The position numbers were made by a program, and so were the translations under genes. From positions 62,001-126,000 of the forward strand of contig JASMHC010000016.1 in the NCBI GenBank assembly GCA_030750975.1: a stretch of 64,000 nucleotides of DNA, given 5' to 3'. The DNA is from Paracoccaceae bacterium (lineage in GTDB: Bacteria > Pseudomonadota > Alphaproteobacteria > Rhodobacterales > Rhodobacteraceae). Shown here one piece after another: positions 16,911 to 24,231 of this stretch; position 1 is the stretch's first letter; each line of letters opens with the position of its first letter. The notes under the pieces are model-generated. The model did no database searches. It saw only the letters and a program-made list of their open reading frames with translations, and was not told the origin of the DNA.

Positions 16911-17324
16911 TCAAGTCCCCGTCTTTTCATGCGGATGGATGTGATCCCCAGATTGCCGGAATTCTGTCGTGTCCTCTAGCAGTTTCTCCAGAATTGGCCA
17001 GAAGAAATCCTCGCCGTTGTAGCCCAGAATACGCCCGACTTCCTGACCATCATCGACGATGACAAAGGTTGGCGTGTACACAACGGGCTGCGTATACCCC
17101 CCTTCGAACGGGGCTTCTTCGCTGATGTCGATAATCGTTACCGGCGCAAATTTACCGGCTTCGGTCTTTGGGTAAATGGGGCCAATAACCCGTTTCCATT
17201 CAATGCAGTAGGAACAGCCGGGGCTTTCCACCATCAACAGTTCCGCGCCTTGCGCGGGGGCCGCAACCAGCCATGCGCCAAACGCAGCGGCGACGGCAGT
17301 TCCTGATCGAAAAACAAACTTCAT
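16911..17324 (-). CDS. soxS: Periplasmic thioredoxin-like SoxS
   Basis: A 137-residue thioredoxin-fold protein with a signal peptide ending near AAPAQGA. The redox motif is CSYC in MVESPGCSYCIEWKRV. In Paracoccus, SoxS keeps SoxYZ active by reducing a wrongly oxidised SoxY cysteine, with electrons from SoxV. It is divergent from soxV, sharing the 59-base control region that contains a perfect inverted repeat, so both arms of the locus can be co-regulated. Confidence 0.88.
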   Translation of the reverse strand: MKFVFRSGTAVAAAFGAWLVAAPAQGAELLMVESPGCSYCIEWKRVIGPIYPKTEAGKFAPVTIIDISEEAPFEGGYTQPVVYTPTFVIVDDGQEVGRILGYNGEDFFWPILEKLLEDTTEFRQSGDHIHPHEKTGT

Positions 17325-17352
17325 TTGACCTGCTCCTGTCCGACAACGTAAT

Positions 17353-17373
17353 TTGAATATGTGAATTATTCAA
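17353..17373. promoter_or_regulatory. Perfect inverted repeat, candidate SoxR operator between soxS and soxV
   Basis: TTGAATA-N7-TATTCAA is a perfect 7-base inverted repeat in the soxS-soxV divergent region, 11 bases before the soxV start. AT-rich inverted repeats of this type are bound by SqrR/BigR-class ArsR repressors. The position would let bound repressor block expression to both sides. Motif and position are seen; the bound protein is inferred. Confidence 0.65.
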
Positions 17374-17383
17374 GGATTGGATT

Positions 17384-18121
17384 ATGTTCGAGATTTCCTT
17401 CGCGGGTGCTGCCCTTGCTGGGATTTTGTCCTTTTTCACGCCTTGCGTTCTTCCGATGGTCCCGTTTTACCTAAGTTACATGGCCGGAATATCCATGTCT
17501 GAACTGAACGATAAGGGGGAAATCTCGGCAGGCGCGCAATCGCGTTTGCTGGTATCTGCGGTCTTTTTTGCCTTGGGCGTGACGTCGATTTTCGTGCTGT
17601 TGGGCATGGGGGCGACGGCCTTGGGGCAGCTTTTTGCCCAATGGAAAGGGGCGTTGTCCTATCTGGCCGGAGGCATTCTGTTCCTGTTCGGATTGCATTT
17701 TCTGGGCGTGATCCGAATTGGATTTCTGTATCGCGAAGCGCGGCTGAACAGCGGTGCCCAGCCCAGCACTGCGTTCGGCGCCTATGTGATGGGGCTGGCC
17801 TTTGGTTTCGGCTGGACGCCTTGCGTGGGTCCGGCGCTGGCCGCGATCCTGATGATTGCCAGCGGGTTCGGGGATATCTGGAAAGGCGGCGCTTTGTTGT
17901 TTGTCTACGGCATTTCGATGACCGCGCCATTCATCATCGCCGCGATATTCGCCAAGCCCTTTTTGCGCTGGGCGCAGAGAAACCGCAAATATCTGGGGCA
18001 TGTGGAAAAGATCATGGGCGGTATGCTGATCCTGTTTGCCATTCTCATAGTGACCGGCAGTGTGAACCTGATCGCGAATGCGCTGATCCGCTGGTTCCCA
18101 TGGTTTGTAAGTATCGGATAA
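17384..18121 (+). CDS. soxV: CcdA/DsbD-type thiol-disulfide transporter SoxV
   Basis: A 245-residue inner-membrane protein with six predicted helices that carries reducing equivalents from cytoplasmic thioredoxin to periplasmic SoxW and SoxS. The paired redox cysteines are in FFTPCVLPMVPFY (near residue 26) and GWTPCVGPALAA (near residue 147), the CcdA signature. It starts the plus-strand sox operon, 14 bases before soxW. A cytochrome c maturation CcdA is the main alternative, but the sox context decides. Confidence 0.9.
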   Translation: MFEISFAGAALAGILSFFTPCVLPMVPFYLSYMAGISMSELNDKGEISAGAQSRLLVSAVFFALGVTSIFVLLGMGATALGQLFAQWKGALSYLAGGILFLFGLHFLGVIRIGFLYREARLNSGAQPSTAFGAYVMGLAFGFGWTPCVGPALAAILMIASGFGDIWKGGALLFVYGISMTAPFIIAAIFAKPFLRWAQRNRKYLGHVEKIMGGMLILFAILIVTGSVNLIANALIRWFPWFVSIG

Positions 18122-18134
18122 GGGGGACAGAAAA

Positions 18135-18689
18135 ATGAAAAGGCTTATCACATCATTGCTGGCATTCGCGATTTCCGTCTCGGTGGCGGTGGCGGCCGAG
18201 TTGGGCGATGACGGTCTTTATAAAACCGATTGGATGCGGGACACGTTTCTTGATCTGCGCGAGGATCTGGCCGAGGCGAATGCCGAGGGCAAACGGTTCG
18301 CCATCATCGTCGAGCAACGCGGATGCATCTATTGCAAGAAAATGCACGAGGAAGTTTTCCCCGAACCCGAAATCGCGACCCTCATCTCGGATAATTTCTT
18401 CATCATTCAGCTGAACATGTTTGGCGACCGCGAGGTGACGGATTTTGACGGTGTGACCATGTCCGAGAAAGAGATGATGTTTCGCTGGGCGGTGAACTAT
18501 ACACCGACATTGCTGTTTTTCCCGACAGACGTGCCCGAAGGTTTGAACGCGCGTCAGGCAGCGGTTGCGCAAATGGCCGGCGCATTTGGCAAAACCACGA
18601 CTTATGCGACCTTCGACTGGATTTTGAAGGAAGGCTACGCCAACGGCGTATCGCTGCAAAAGCACGTCGCAACCATCGCAAATCGCTGA
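18135..18689 (+). CDS. soxW: Periplasmic thioredoxin SoxW
   Basis: A 184-residue thioredoxin-like protein with a signal peptide ending near VSVAVAA. The active site is CIYC in EQRGCIYCKKMHEEVF, a form common in SoxW. It takes electrons from SoxV and keeps periplasmic Sox thiols reduced. The plus-strand gene follows soxV closely with a GGGGGA ribosome-binding site and is followed by a 144-base regulatory gap before soxX. Confidence 0.88.
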   Translation: MKRLITSLLAFAISVSVAVAAELGDDGLYKTDWMRDTFLDLREDLAEANAEGKRFAIIVEQRGCIYCKKMHEEVFPEPEIATLISDNFFIIQLNMFGDREVTDFDGVTMSEKEMMFRWAVNYTPTLLFFPTDVPEGLNARQAAVAQMAGAFGKTTTYATFDWILKEGYANGVSLQKHVATIANR

Positions 18690-18735
18690 AATTCACCTGA
18701 CATTTCTTGTCGGAATATGATGCCGCAGCGCAACT

Positions 18736-18755
18736 AAATTCACACTTATGAATTT
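18736..18755. promoter_or_regulatory. ATTC-N8-GAAT inverted repeat before soxX, candidate SoxR/SqrR operator
   Basis: AAATTC-N8-GAATTT is a 6-base inverted repeat containing exactly the ATTC-N8-GAAT pattern reported for the sulfide-responsive repressor SqrR of Rhodobacter. It lies in the soxW-soxX gap, 78 bases before the soxX start, where a promoter for the structural genes is expected. The motif is seen directly; identity of the regulator is inferred from the SoxR gene nearby. Confidence 0.7.
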
Positions 18756-18833
18756 GTTGTTGCGATAATCCGGGCTGTGGCCTACGGTATACGAAGCTAA
18801 CCGTGCCAAGAATGGTAGCCAATGGGAGGAAAC

Positions 18834-19313
18834 ATGAGGCTGACTAAAATAACAACGGTCGCCGCAGTGCTTACTGCAGGCGCCGCAGTCGCAGAGATCG
18901 TCGCTCCGGGTGATGTTGTCTTTGACGAATATGGAGCAATCGAAAAGTCCCTGACGGGTGTCGCCGGTGATCCGGCGAATGGTGAAAAAATCATGGTCAC
19001 CAAATCCAAGGGGAATTGTATTGCCTGTCACGAGGTGACAGCGCTGGATTACGCGCCGTTCCACGGTGAAGTCGGCCCGATCCTGGATGGTGTCGGTTCG
19101 CGTTGGAACGAAGCCGAGCTGCGGGGCATAATTGCCTTCGCCAAGATGACCTATGAGGGTTCGATGATGCCGAACTTCTACCAGGTCGAAGGCTTTATCC
19201 GCCCGGGCGATGGTTTCACCGGCAAGGCAGGCACCGAACCGCTGCCGCCGCTGCTGGCCGCACAGGAAATCGAAGACGTTGTGGCGTATCTGCTCACTCT
19301 TGAAGACGAGTGA
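18834..19313 (+). CDS. soxX: Sulfur-oxidising c-type cytochrome SoxX
   Basis: A 159-residue periplasmic monohaem cytochrome, partner of SoxA in the complex that attaches thiosulfate to SoxY. Signal peptide about residues 1-20 (cleavage after AAVA). The haem motif CIACH is at 62-66, and Met ligand candidates lie in MTYEGSMMPNF. The ATG at 18834 follows a GGGAGGA site; an in-frame ATG at 18822 overlaps that site and is rejected. First structural gene of the sox operon. Confidence 0.93.
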   Translation: MRLTKITTVAAVLTAGAAVAEIVAPGDVVFDEYGAIEKSLTGVAGDPANGEKIMVTKSKGNCIACHEVTALDYAPFHGEVGPILDGVGSRWNEAELRGIIAFAKMTYEGSMMPNFYQVEGFIRPGDGFTGKAGTEPLPPLLAAQEIEDVVAYLLTLEDE

Positions 19314-19342
19314 TCAGGGACATCTACACTAAGGAGTTTACT

Positions 19343-19759
19343 ATGGAATTCACAAGACGTGACACTCTGGCGCTTGGGCTTGGCGCAGCGGCGCTGACCG
19401 TGCTGCCGATCCGGGCCGTTGCCGCCTGGGACGACGTGATCACCGCCTTCACTGGCGGCGCAGAGGTGGGCGAGGGCGGTCTGACGCTGACCGCACCTGA
19501 AATCGCGGAAAACGGAAACACGGTTCCGGTCTCGGTCGATGCGCCCGGCGCGGCGGCGATCATGATCGTGGCAACGGGCAACCCGACCCCCAATGTGGCC
19601 ACCTTCAATTTTGGTGAGCTTGCGGGATCGCAGTCGGCATCAACCCGCATCCGCCTTGCCGGAACCCAGGACGTTGTGGCCGTCGCCCGCATGGCGGATG
19701 GCAGCTTTGTCCAGACGCAATCGACCGTAAAAGTCACCATCGGCGGCTGCGGCGGCTAA
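19343..19759 (+). CDS. soxY: Thiosulfate carrier subunit SoxY
   Basis: A 138-residue periplasmic protein that carries sulfur intermediates covalently on a C-terminal swinging arm. The C-terminus ends in the diagnostic GGCGG. The N-terminus has a twin-arginine signal (TRRDTLALGLGAAAL) ending near AVAA, consistent with export as a folded SoxYZ pair. The start at 19343 has AAGGAG 6 bases ahead; the frame is open back to 19310, overlapping soxX, but that start is poorer. Confidence 0.95.
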   Translation: MEFTRRDTLALGLGAAALTVLPIRAVAAWDDVITAFTGGAEVGEGGLTLTAPEIAENGNTVPVSVDAPGAAAIMIVATGNPTPNVATFNFGELAGSQSASTRIRLAGTQDVVAVARMADGSFVQTQSTVKVTIGGCGG

Positions 19760-19779
19760 AGTTCAAGGAGACAGAAACA

Positions 19780-20109
19780 ATGGCAATTGGTGTAAAACCC
19801 CGCGTTAAGGCTCCGAAAACGGCTGAAGTCGGCGAAGTGGTGACGATCAAGACTTTGATCAGTCACAAAATGGAATCGGGACAACGCAAAGATGGTGACG
19901 GCAACGTCATTCCACGCTCGATCATCCACCGGTTTACTTGTGATTATAACGGCGTGAACGTCATTGATGTGGAAATGCATCCGGCGATTTCGACCAACCC
20001 GTATTTCGAGTTCGAGGCCACGATCCCGGAAGCGGGCGACATGGTCTTCACCTGGTATGACGACGACGGTGACGTCTACACGACGACCAAAACGGTCGCA
20101 ATCGGCTAA
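19780..20109 (+). CDS. soxZ: Thiosulfate carrier complex subunit SoxZ
   Basis: A 109-residue immunoglobulin-like protein that pairs with SoxY. It begins MAIGVKPRVKAPKTAEVGEV and includes HPAISTNPYFEF, both typical. No signal peptide: it is exported by riding with the Tat-targeted SoxY. It starts 20 bases after soxY with an AAGGAG site. Confidence 0.94.
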   Translation: MAIGVKPRVKAPKTAEVGEVVTIKTLISHKMESGQRKDGDGNVIPRSIIHRFTCDYNGVNVIDVEMHPAISTNPYFEFEATIPEAGDMVFTWYDDDGDVYTTTKTVAIG

Positions 20110-20162
20110 TAGCCAAACCCTTGTCCCTTTTGGGGCAGGGGGACGCTAAGGGAGGAAAAATA

Positions 20163-21023
20163 ATGAAAATCAAAACATTGTCCGCGATTGCAGCCATGCT
20201 GGTCTCAACCCCGTTCGTGGCTGTTGCAGATGAAGCAGACAAGGACGCGAACCTGGTCGTCAATGGCGAGGTCGAGCTGGTAACACGCGCGCCGGCGCCG
20301 GCCCATCTCGAGGGGGCTGTGGACGAGGTCATTTCAGGCTGGCTTTTCCGCACTTCGGAAACGCAATCCCTGCAAATGGACGATTTTGACAATCCGGGCA
20401 TGATCTTCGTGGATCAGGCGATGGATGACTGGGGCACAGCTGTGGGATCCGAAGGCAAATCCTGCGCTGACTGTCACGGCGCTGTCGAGGACAGCATGGA
20501 AGGTGTCCGGGCCGTCTATCCCAAGTGGAACGAAACCGCTGGTGAAGTCCGCACAGTGGCTCAGATGATCAATGAATGCCGCACGGATCGTATGGGCGCG
20601 GACGCTTTGGGTTACACCAGCGCCGCGATGGCGCGTATGGAGGCCCTGATCTCGATGCAGTCGCGCGGCATGCCTGTGAACGTCGCGATCGACGGACCGG
20701 CGCAAGAGACCTGGGAGTGGGGTAAAGAGCTTTACTATACCCGCACCGGCCAGTTGCAGATGTCCTGCGCAAACTGTCACGAGGATAATTACGGCAACAA
20801 TATCCGCGCAGACCACCTGTCGCAGGGTCAGATCAACGGTTTCCCGGTTTACCGCCTGAAGAACGCCAAGCTGACCACGCCGCATGGCCGCTTCAAGGGC
20901 TGTGTCCGTGACACCCGCGCCGAAACCTATGGCACCGGCAGCGATGCATTTGTTGCGCTCGAGCTTTACGTGGCATCCCGAGGCAACGGGCTTTCGGTCG
21001 AAGGGGTTTCGGTCAGAAACTAA
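20163..21023 (+). CDS. soxA: Sulfur-oxidation dihaem cytochrome SoxA
   Basis: A 286-residue periplasmic cytochrome that, with SoxX, conjugates thiosulfate to the SoxY cysteine. Signal peptide about residues 1-22. Two haem motifs are present, CADCH at 101-105 and CANCH at 202-206, so this is the dihaem form as in Paracoccus. Cys247 in FKGCVRDTRAE is the active-site cysteine that ligates haem as a persulfide. The ATG at 20163 follows GGGAGG; an open frame to 20121 has no site. A strong terminator follows. Confidence 0.95.
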   Translation: MKIKTLSAIAAMLVSTPFVAVADEADKDANLVVNGEVELVTRAPAPAHLEGAVDEVISGWLFRTSETQSLQMDDFDNPGMIFVDQAMDDWGTAVGSEGKSCADCHGAVEDSMEGVRAVYPKWNETAGEVRTVAQMINECRTDRMGADALGYTSAAMARMEALISMQSRGMPVNVAIDGPAQETWEWGKELYYTRTGQLQMSCANCHEDNYGNNIRADHLSQGQINGFPVYRLKNAKLTTPHGRFKGCVRDTRAETYGTGSDAFVALELYVASRGNGLSVEGVSVRN

Positions 21024-21031
21024 GACAACCA

Positions 21032-21067
21032 AACCCGCATCCGGCAGATACGGATGCGGGTTTTTTA
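21032..21067 (+). terminator. Rho-independent terminator after soxA
   Basis: AACCCGCATCCG and CGGATGCGGGTT form a 12-base stem with a 7-base loop, followed directly by a T run. It separates soxXYZA from soxB and would reduce transcription of soxBCD unless read through or restarted by a promoter near 21068-21124. Confidence 0.85.
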
Positions 21068-21080
21068 TACAGAAACATAT

Positions 21081-21100
21081 GCACAAAAGTGAATTTGTGC
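21081..21100. promoter_or_regulatory. Perfect inverted repeat upstream of soxB
   Basis: GCACAAA-N6-TTTGTGC is a perfect 7-base inverted repeat between the soxA terminator and the soxB start (24 bases away). It differs from the ATTC-N8-GAAT type before soxX. It may be an operator for a second regulator or a promoter-proximal hairpin; which protein binds is unknown. Confidence 0.5.
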
Positions 21101-21124
21101 GACTTAACCTGAAAGGTCACGCAG

Positions 21125-22822
21125 ATGATTTCGCGTCGGGATTTTCTTCAAACCAGCATGGCGGCATCGGCCATTGTCGGTGGTTCTGGGTTTGGAAATT
21201 GGGCGGCCCTTGCCGCACAGCAAAGCCTGACGCAGGATCAGCTTTTACAGTTTGACACTTTCGGGAATGTCTCGCTGATCCATGTGACCGATATTCACGG
21301 CCAGCTGAAGCCGATCTATTTCCGCGAGCCTGAAATCAACCTTGGCGTGGGGGCGGCGTCTGGTCAGATGCCGCATATCACCGGCGCGGATTTCCGCCGC
21401 GCCTATGGTATCGCTGACGGGTCGGCATCGCATTACGCGCTGACCTATAACGATTTCACCGCTCTGGCGCAGACCTATGGCAAGGTTGGTGGTCTGGACC
21501 GTGTGTCAACCGTGATCAATTCGATCCGCGCCGATCGCCCGGACGCGCTGCTTCTGGACGGGGGGGATACTTGGCACGGGTCTTATACGTGCTACCACAC
21601 GCAAGCGCAGGATATGGTCAATGTCATGAACGCGCTCAAGCCCGATGCGATGACCTTTCATTGGGAATTCACGCTTGGGTCTGATCGTATCAGCGAACTG
21701 GTCGGCGGCCTTCCTTACGCGGCTTTGGGTCAGAACATTTTTGACGCCGAATGGGACGAACCGGCCGAGCTGTTCAGCCCGTATAAATTCTTTGAACGTG
21801 GCGGCGTTAAAATCGGAGTGATCGGACAGGCCTTTCCCTATATGCCAATCGCCAACCCCGGCTGGATGTTCCCGGAATATTCTTTCGGTATCCGCGACCA
21901 GCGCATGCAGGAAATGGTCGATGAGGTTCGCGCCATGGGGGCCGAGCTGGTGGTTGTGCTGTCGCATAACGGTTTCGATGTGGACAAGAAAATGGCCGGA
22001 CGGGTGCAGGGCATTGATGTCATCCTGTCGGGTCATACCCATGATGCGCTGCCTGAGCCGGTGCAGGTGGGGCAGACGTTTGTCATCGCCTCGGGGTCTA
22101 ACGGCAAGTTTGTCAGCCGCGTTGATCTGGATGTGCGCGACGGAAAGATGATGGGTATCCGTCACAAGCTGATCCCGATCTTCTCGGATGTGATCGCCCC
22201 TGATCCGGCGATCACCAGACTGATCGACGAACAACGCGCGCCGTTTGAAACCGAACTGACCGAGGTGATCGGACAGGCCGACGGGCTGCTGTATCGCCGT
22301 GGCAATTTTAACGGCACCTGGGATGATCTGATCTGTCAGGCGCTGATCGAAGAGCGCGACGCCGATATCTCGATGTCGCCGGGTGTGCGCTGGGGGCCGT
22401 CAATCCTGCCAGGCCAGGACATTACCCGCGAAGACATCTGGAACGTCACCTCGATGACCTATCCGAATGCGTATCGCACTGAAATGACCGGTGAATTCAT
22501 TCACGTGATCATGGAAGACGTTGCCGACAACCTGTTCAATGTCGATCCCTATTACCAGCAGGGCGGTGACATGGTGCGCGTTGGCGGCATGGGTTACAAA
22601 ATCGACGTCAGCAAGAAACAGGGCGAGCGGGTGACCGATATGGTCCTGCTGAAAACCGGCGAAAAGATTGACCCGGCCAAGACCTATACAGTGTCGGGAT
22701 GGGCCTCGGTCAATGAAGGCACCGAAGGTCCGCCGATCTGGGATGTGGTTGAAAACTACATCCGTCGCAAGGGCGTTGTCGAAGTCAAAGAGAACACAAG
22801 CGTCAGCTACAGCGGCGCTTAA
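21125..22822 (+). CDS. soxB: Sulfate thiohydrolase SoxB
   Basis: A 565-residue di-manganese enzyme of the 5'-nucleotidase superfamily that releases sulfate from SoxY-bound S-sulfonate. Tat signal MISRRDFLQTSMAASAIVGG. Metal-binding motifs in order: TDIHGQLKP (about 55-63), LDGGDTWHGSYTCY, SHNGFDVD and SGHTHDALPEP. The C-terminal 5'-nucleotidase domain is complete. It follows the soxA terminator, with an inverted repeat just ahead, so it may have its own promoter. Confidence 0.96.
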   Translation: MISRRDFLQTSMAASAIVGGSGFGNWAALAAQQSLTQDQLLQFDTFGNVSLIHVTDIHGQLKPIYFREPEINLGVGAASGQMPHITGADFRRAYGIADGSASHYALTYNDFTALAQTYGKVGGLDRVSTVINSIRADRPDALLLDGGDTWHGSYTCYHTQAQDMVNVMNALKPDAMTFHWEFTLGSDRISELVGGLPYAALGQNIFDAEWDEPAELFSPYKFFERGGVKIGVIGQAFPYMPIANPGWMFPEYSFGIRDQRMQEMVDEVRAMGAELVVVLSHNGFDVDKKMAGRVQGIDVILSGHTHDALPEPVQVGQTFVIASGSNGKFVSRVDLDVRDGKMMGIRHKLIPIFSDVIAPDPAITRLIDEQRAPFETELTEVIGQADGLLYRRGNFNGTWDDLICQALIEERDADISMSPGVRWGPSILPGQDITREDIWNVTSMTYPNAYRTEMTGEFIHVIMEDVADNLFNVDPYYQQGGDMVRVGGMGYKIDVSKKQGERVTDMVLLKTGEKIDPAKTYTVSGWASVNEGTEGPPIWDVVENYIRRKGVVEVKENTSVSYSGA

Positions 22823-22909
22823 ACGGATCGGGTTCCCCGTATTTTTTCCTGAGGAACCCTTCGAACACATGCGCCCCGTTTAGGGGCAAAGAATTCAAGG
22901 AGACAGAGA

Positions 22910-24193
22910 ATGTCTGATAGCTTCAAGGGGCTAAAGCCCTCGCGTCGTCAATTTTTGGCGGGCGCGGCCTCGGTCGGGGCCGGGGTGTTGGCCACAAGTG
23001 CTGCGAAAGCCGCCGAGGGGGATCCCCTGATCACCGAGGTTCAGGAATGGGCGTCTGGTCTGGGGGAAGGGGTCGACGAAACGCCTTATGGGATGCCGAT
23101 TGAATTTGAAAGCGATGTCATCCGCCGCAATGTGCCGTGGCTGACCGCTGATCCGATCAGCTCGATCAATTTCACGCCGATCCATGCGCTGGACGGTACG
23201 ATCACCCCGCAAGGCTGCGCGTTCGAACGCCATCACTCGGGTGCAATCGAGCTGCGCAAGGAAGATTACCGTTTGATGATCAACGGTCTGGTCGATGCGC
23301 CGCTGGTATTTACATATGACGATCTTGAGCGTTTCCCGCGCGTGAACCACACCTATTTCTGCGAATGCGCGGCGAATACCGGAATGGAATGGGCCGGTGC
23401 CCAGCTGAATGGTGCCCAGTTCACCCATGGTATGATCCATAACATGGAATATTCCGGTGTGACGTTACGCACCCTTCTGGAAGAGGCCGGGCTGACTGCC
23501 GCTGGCGATCTGACCGACAAATGGATTTATGTCGAAGGCGCGGATGCATCATCGAACGGGCGTTCCATACCGATGGAAAAGGCCTTGGACGATTGCATCA
23601 TTGCCTTCAAGGCCAATGGCGAAGCACTGCGGAAAGAGCATGGCTATCCCGTCCGGCTGGTCGTGCCCGGCTGGGAAGGCAATATGTGGGTCAAATGGCT
23701 GCGCCGGATCGAGGTTATGGACGCTCCGGTTCAATCGCGGGAAGAGACCTCGAAATACACCGATACCCTGGCCGATGGCACCAGCCGGAAATGGACCTGG
23801 GAAATGGATGCGAAATCTGTTGTCACCAGCCCCAGCCCTCAATCGCCGATCAAACACGGCACAGGCCCCTTGGTCATAACCGGCCTTGCCTGGAGCGGAC
23901 GCGGTGCGATCACCGGTGTCGATGTGTCCCTTGATGGCGGAATAAACTGGCAGCGTGCCCGGCTTGCGGCCCCGGGCGAACCGATGGCGCTGACCCGTTT
24001 TTATCTGGACATCAACTGGGACGGTTCGGAAATGCTGCTGCAAAGCCGCGCCATTGACGACACCGGATATGTACAGCCGACAAAACAGCAATTGCGGGAT
24101 GTGCGGGGCGAAAACTCGATCTACCACAATAACTGCATCCAGACCTGGTGGGTCCGCACAAACGGGGAGGCTGAGAATGTCGAAGTTTCCTGA
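22910..24193 (+). CDS. soxC: Sulfane dehydrogenase molybdenum subunit SoxC
   Basis: A 427-residue sulfite-oxidase-family molybdoenzyme that, with SoxD, oxidises the outer sulfur on SoxY by six electrons. Tat signal SRRQFLAGAASVGAG. The Moco-binding segment is HTYFCECAANTGMEW, with a cysteine at 151 or 153 as metal ligand. The C-terminal Mo-co dimerisation domain is present. The ribosome-binding site AAGGAG precedes 22910. Presence of soxCD means thiosulfate can be oxidised fully to sulfate without stored sulfur globules. The MoeA-containing fusion gene upstream would supply its cofactor. Confidence 0.95.
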   Translation: MSDSFKGLKPSRRQFLAGAASVGAGVLATSAAKAAEGDPLITEVQEWASGLGEGVDETPYGMPIEFESDVIRRNVPWLTADPISSINFTPIHALDGTITPQGCAFERHHSGAIELRKEDYRLMINGLVDAPLVFTYDDLERFPRVNHTYFCECAANTGMEWAGAQLNGAQFTHGMIHNMEYSGVTLRTLLEEAGLTAAGDLTDKWIYVEGADASSNGRSIPMEKALDDCIIAFKANGEALRKEHGYPVRLVVPGWEGNMWVKWLRRIEVMDAPVQSREETSKYTDTLADGTSRKWTWEMDAKSVVTSPSPQSPIKHGTGPLVITGLAWSGRGAITGVDVSLDGGINWQRARLAAPGEPMALTRFYLDINWDGSEMLLQSRAIDDTGYVQPTKQQLRDVRGENSIYHNNCIQTWWVRTNGEAENVEVS

Positions 24194-24231
24194 CCGTCGC
24201 AATACCTACATGAAGTTTGGGGCATAACGGC

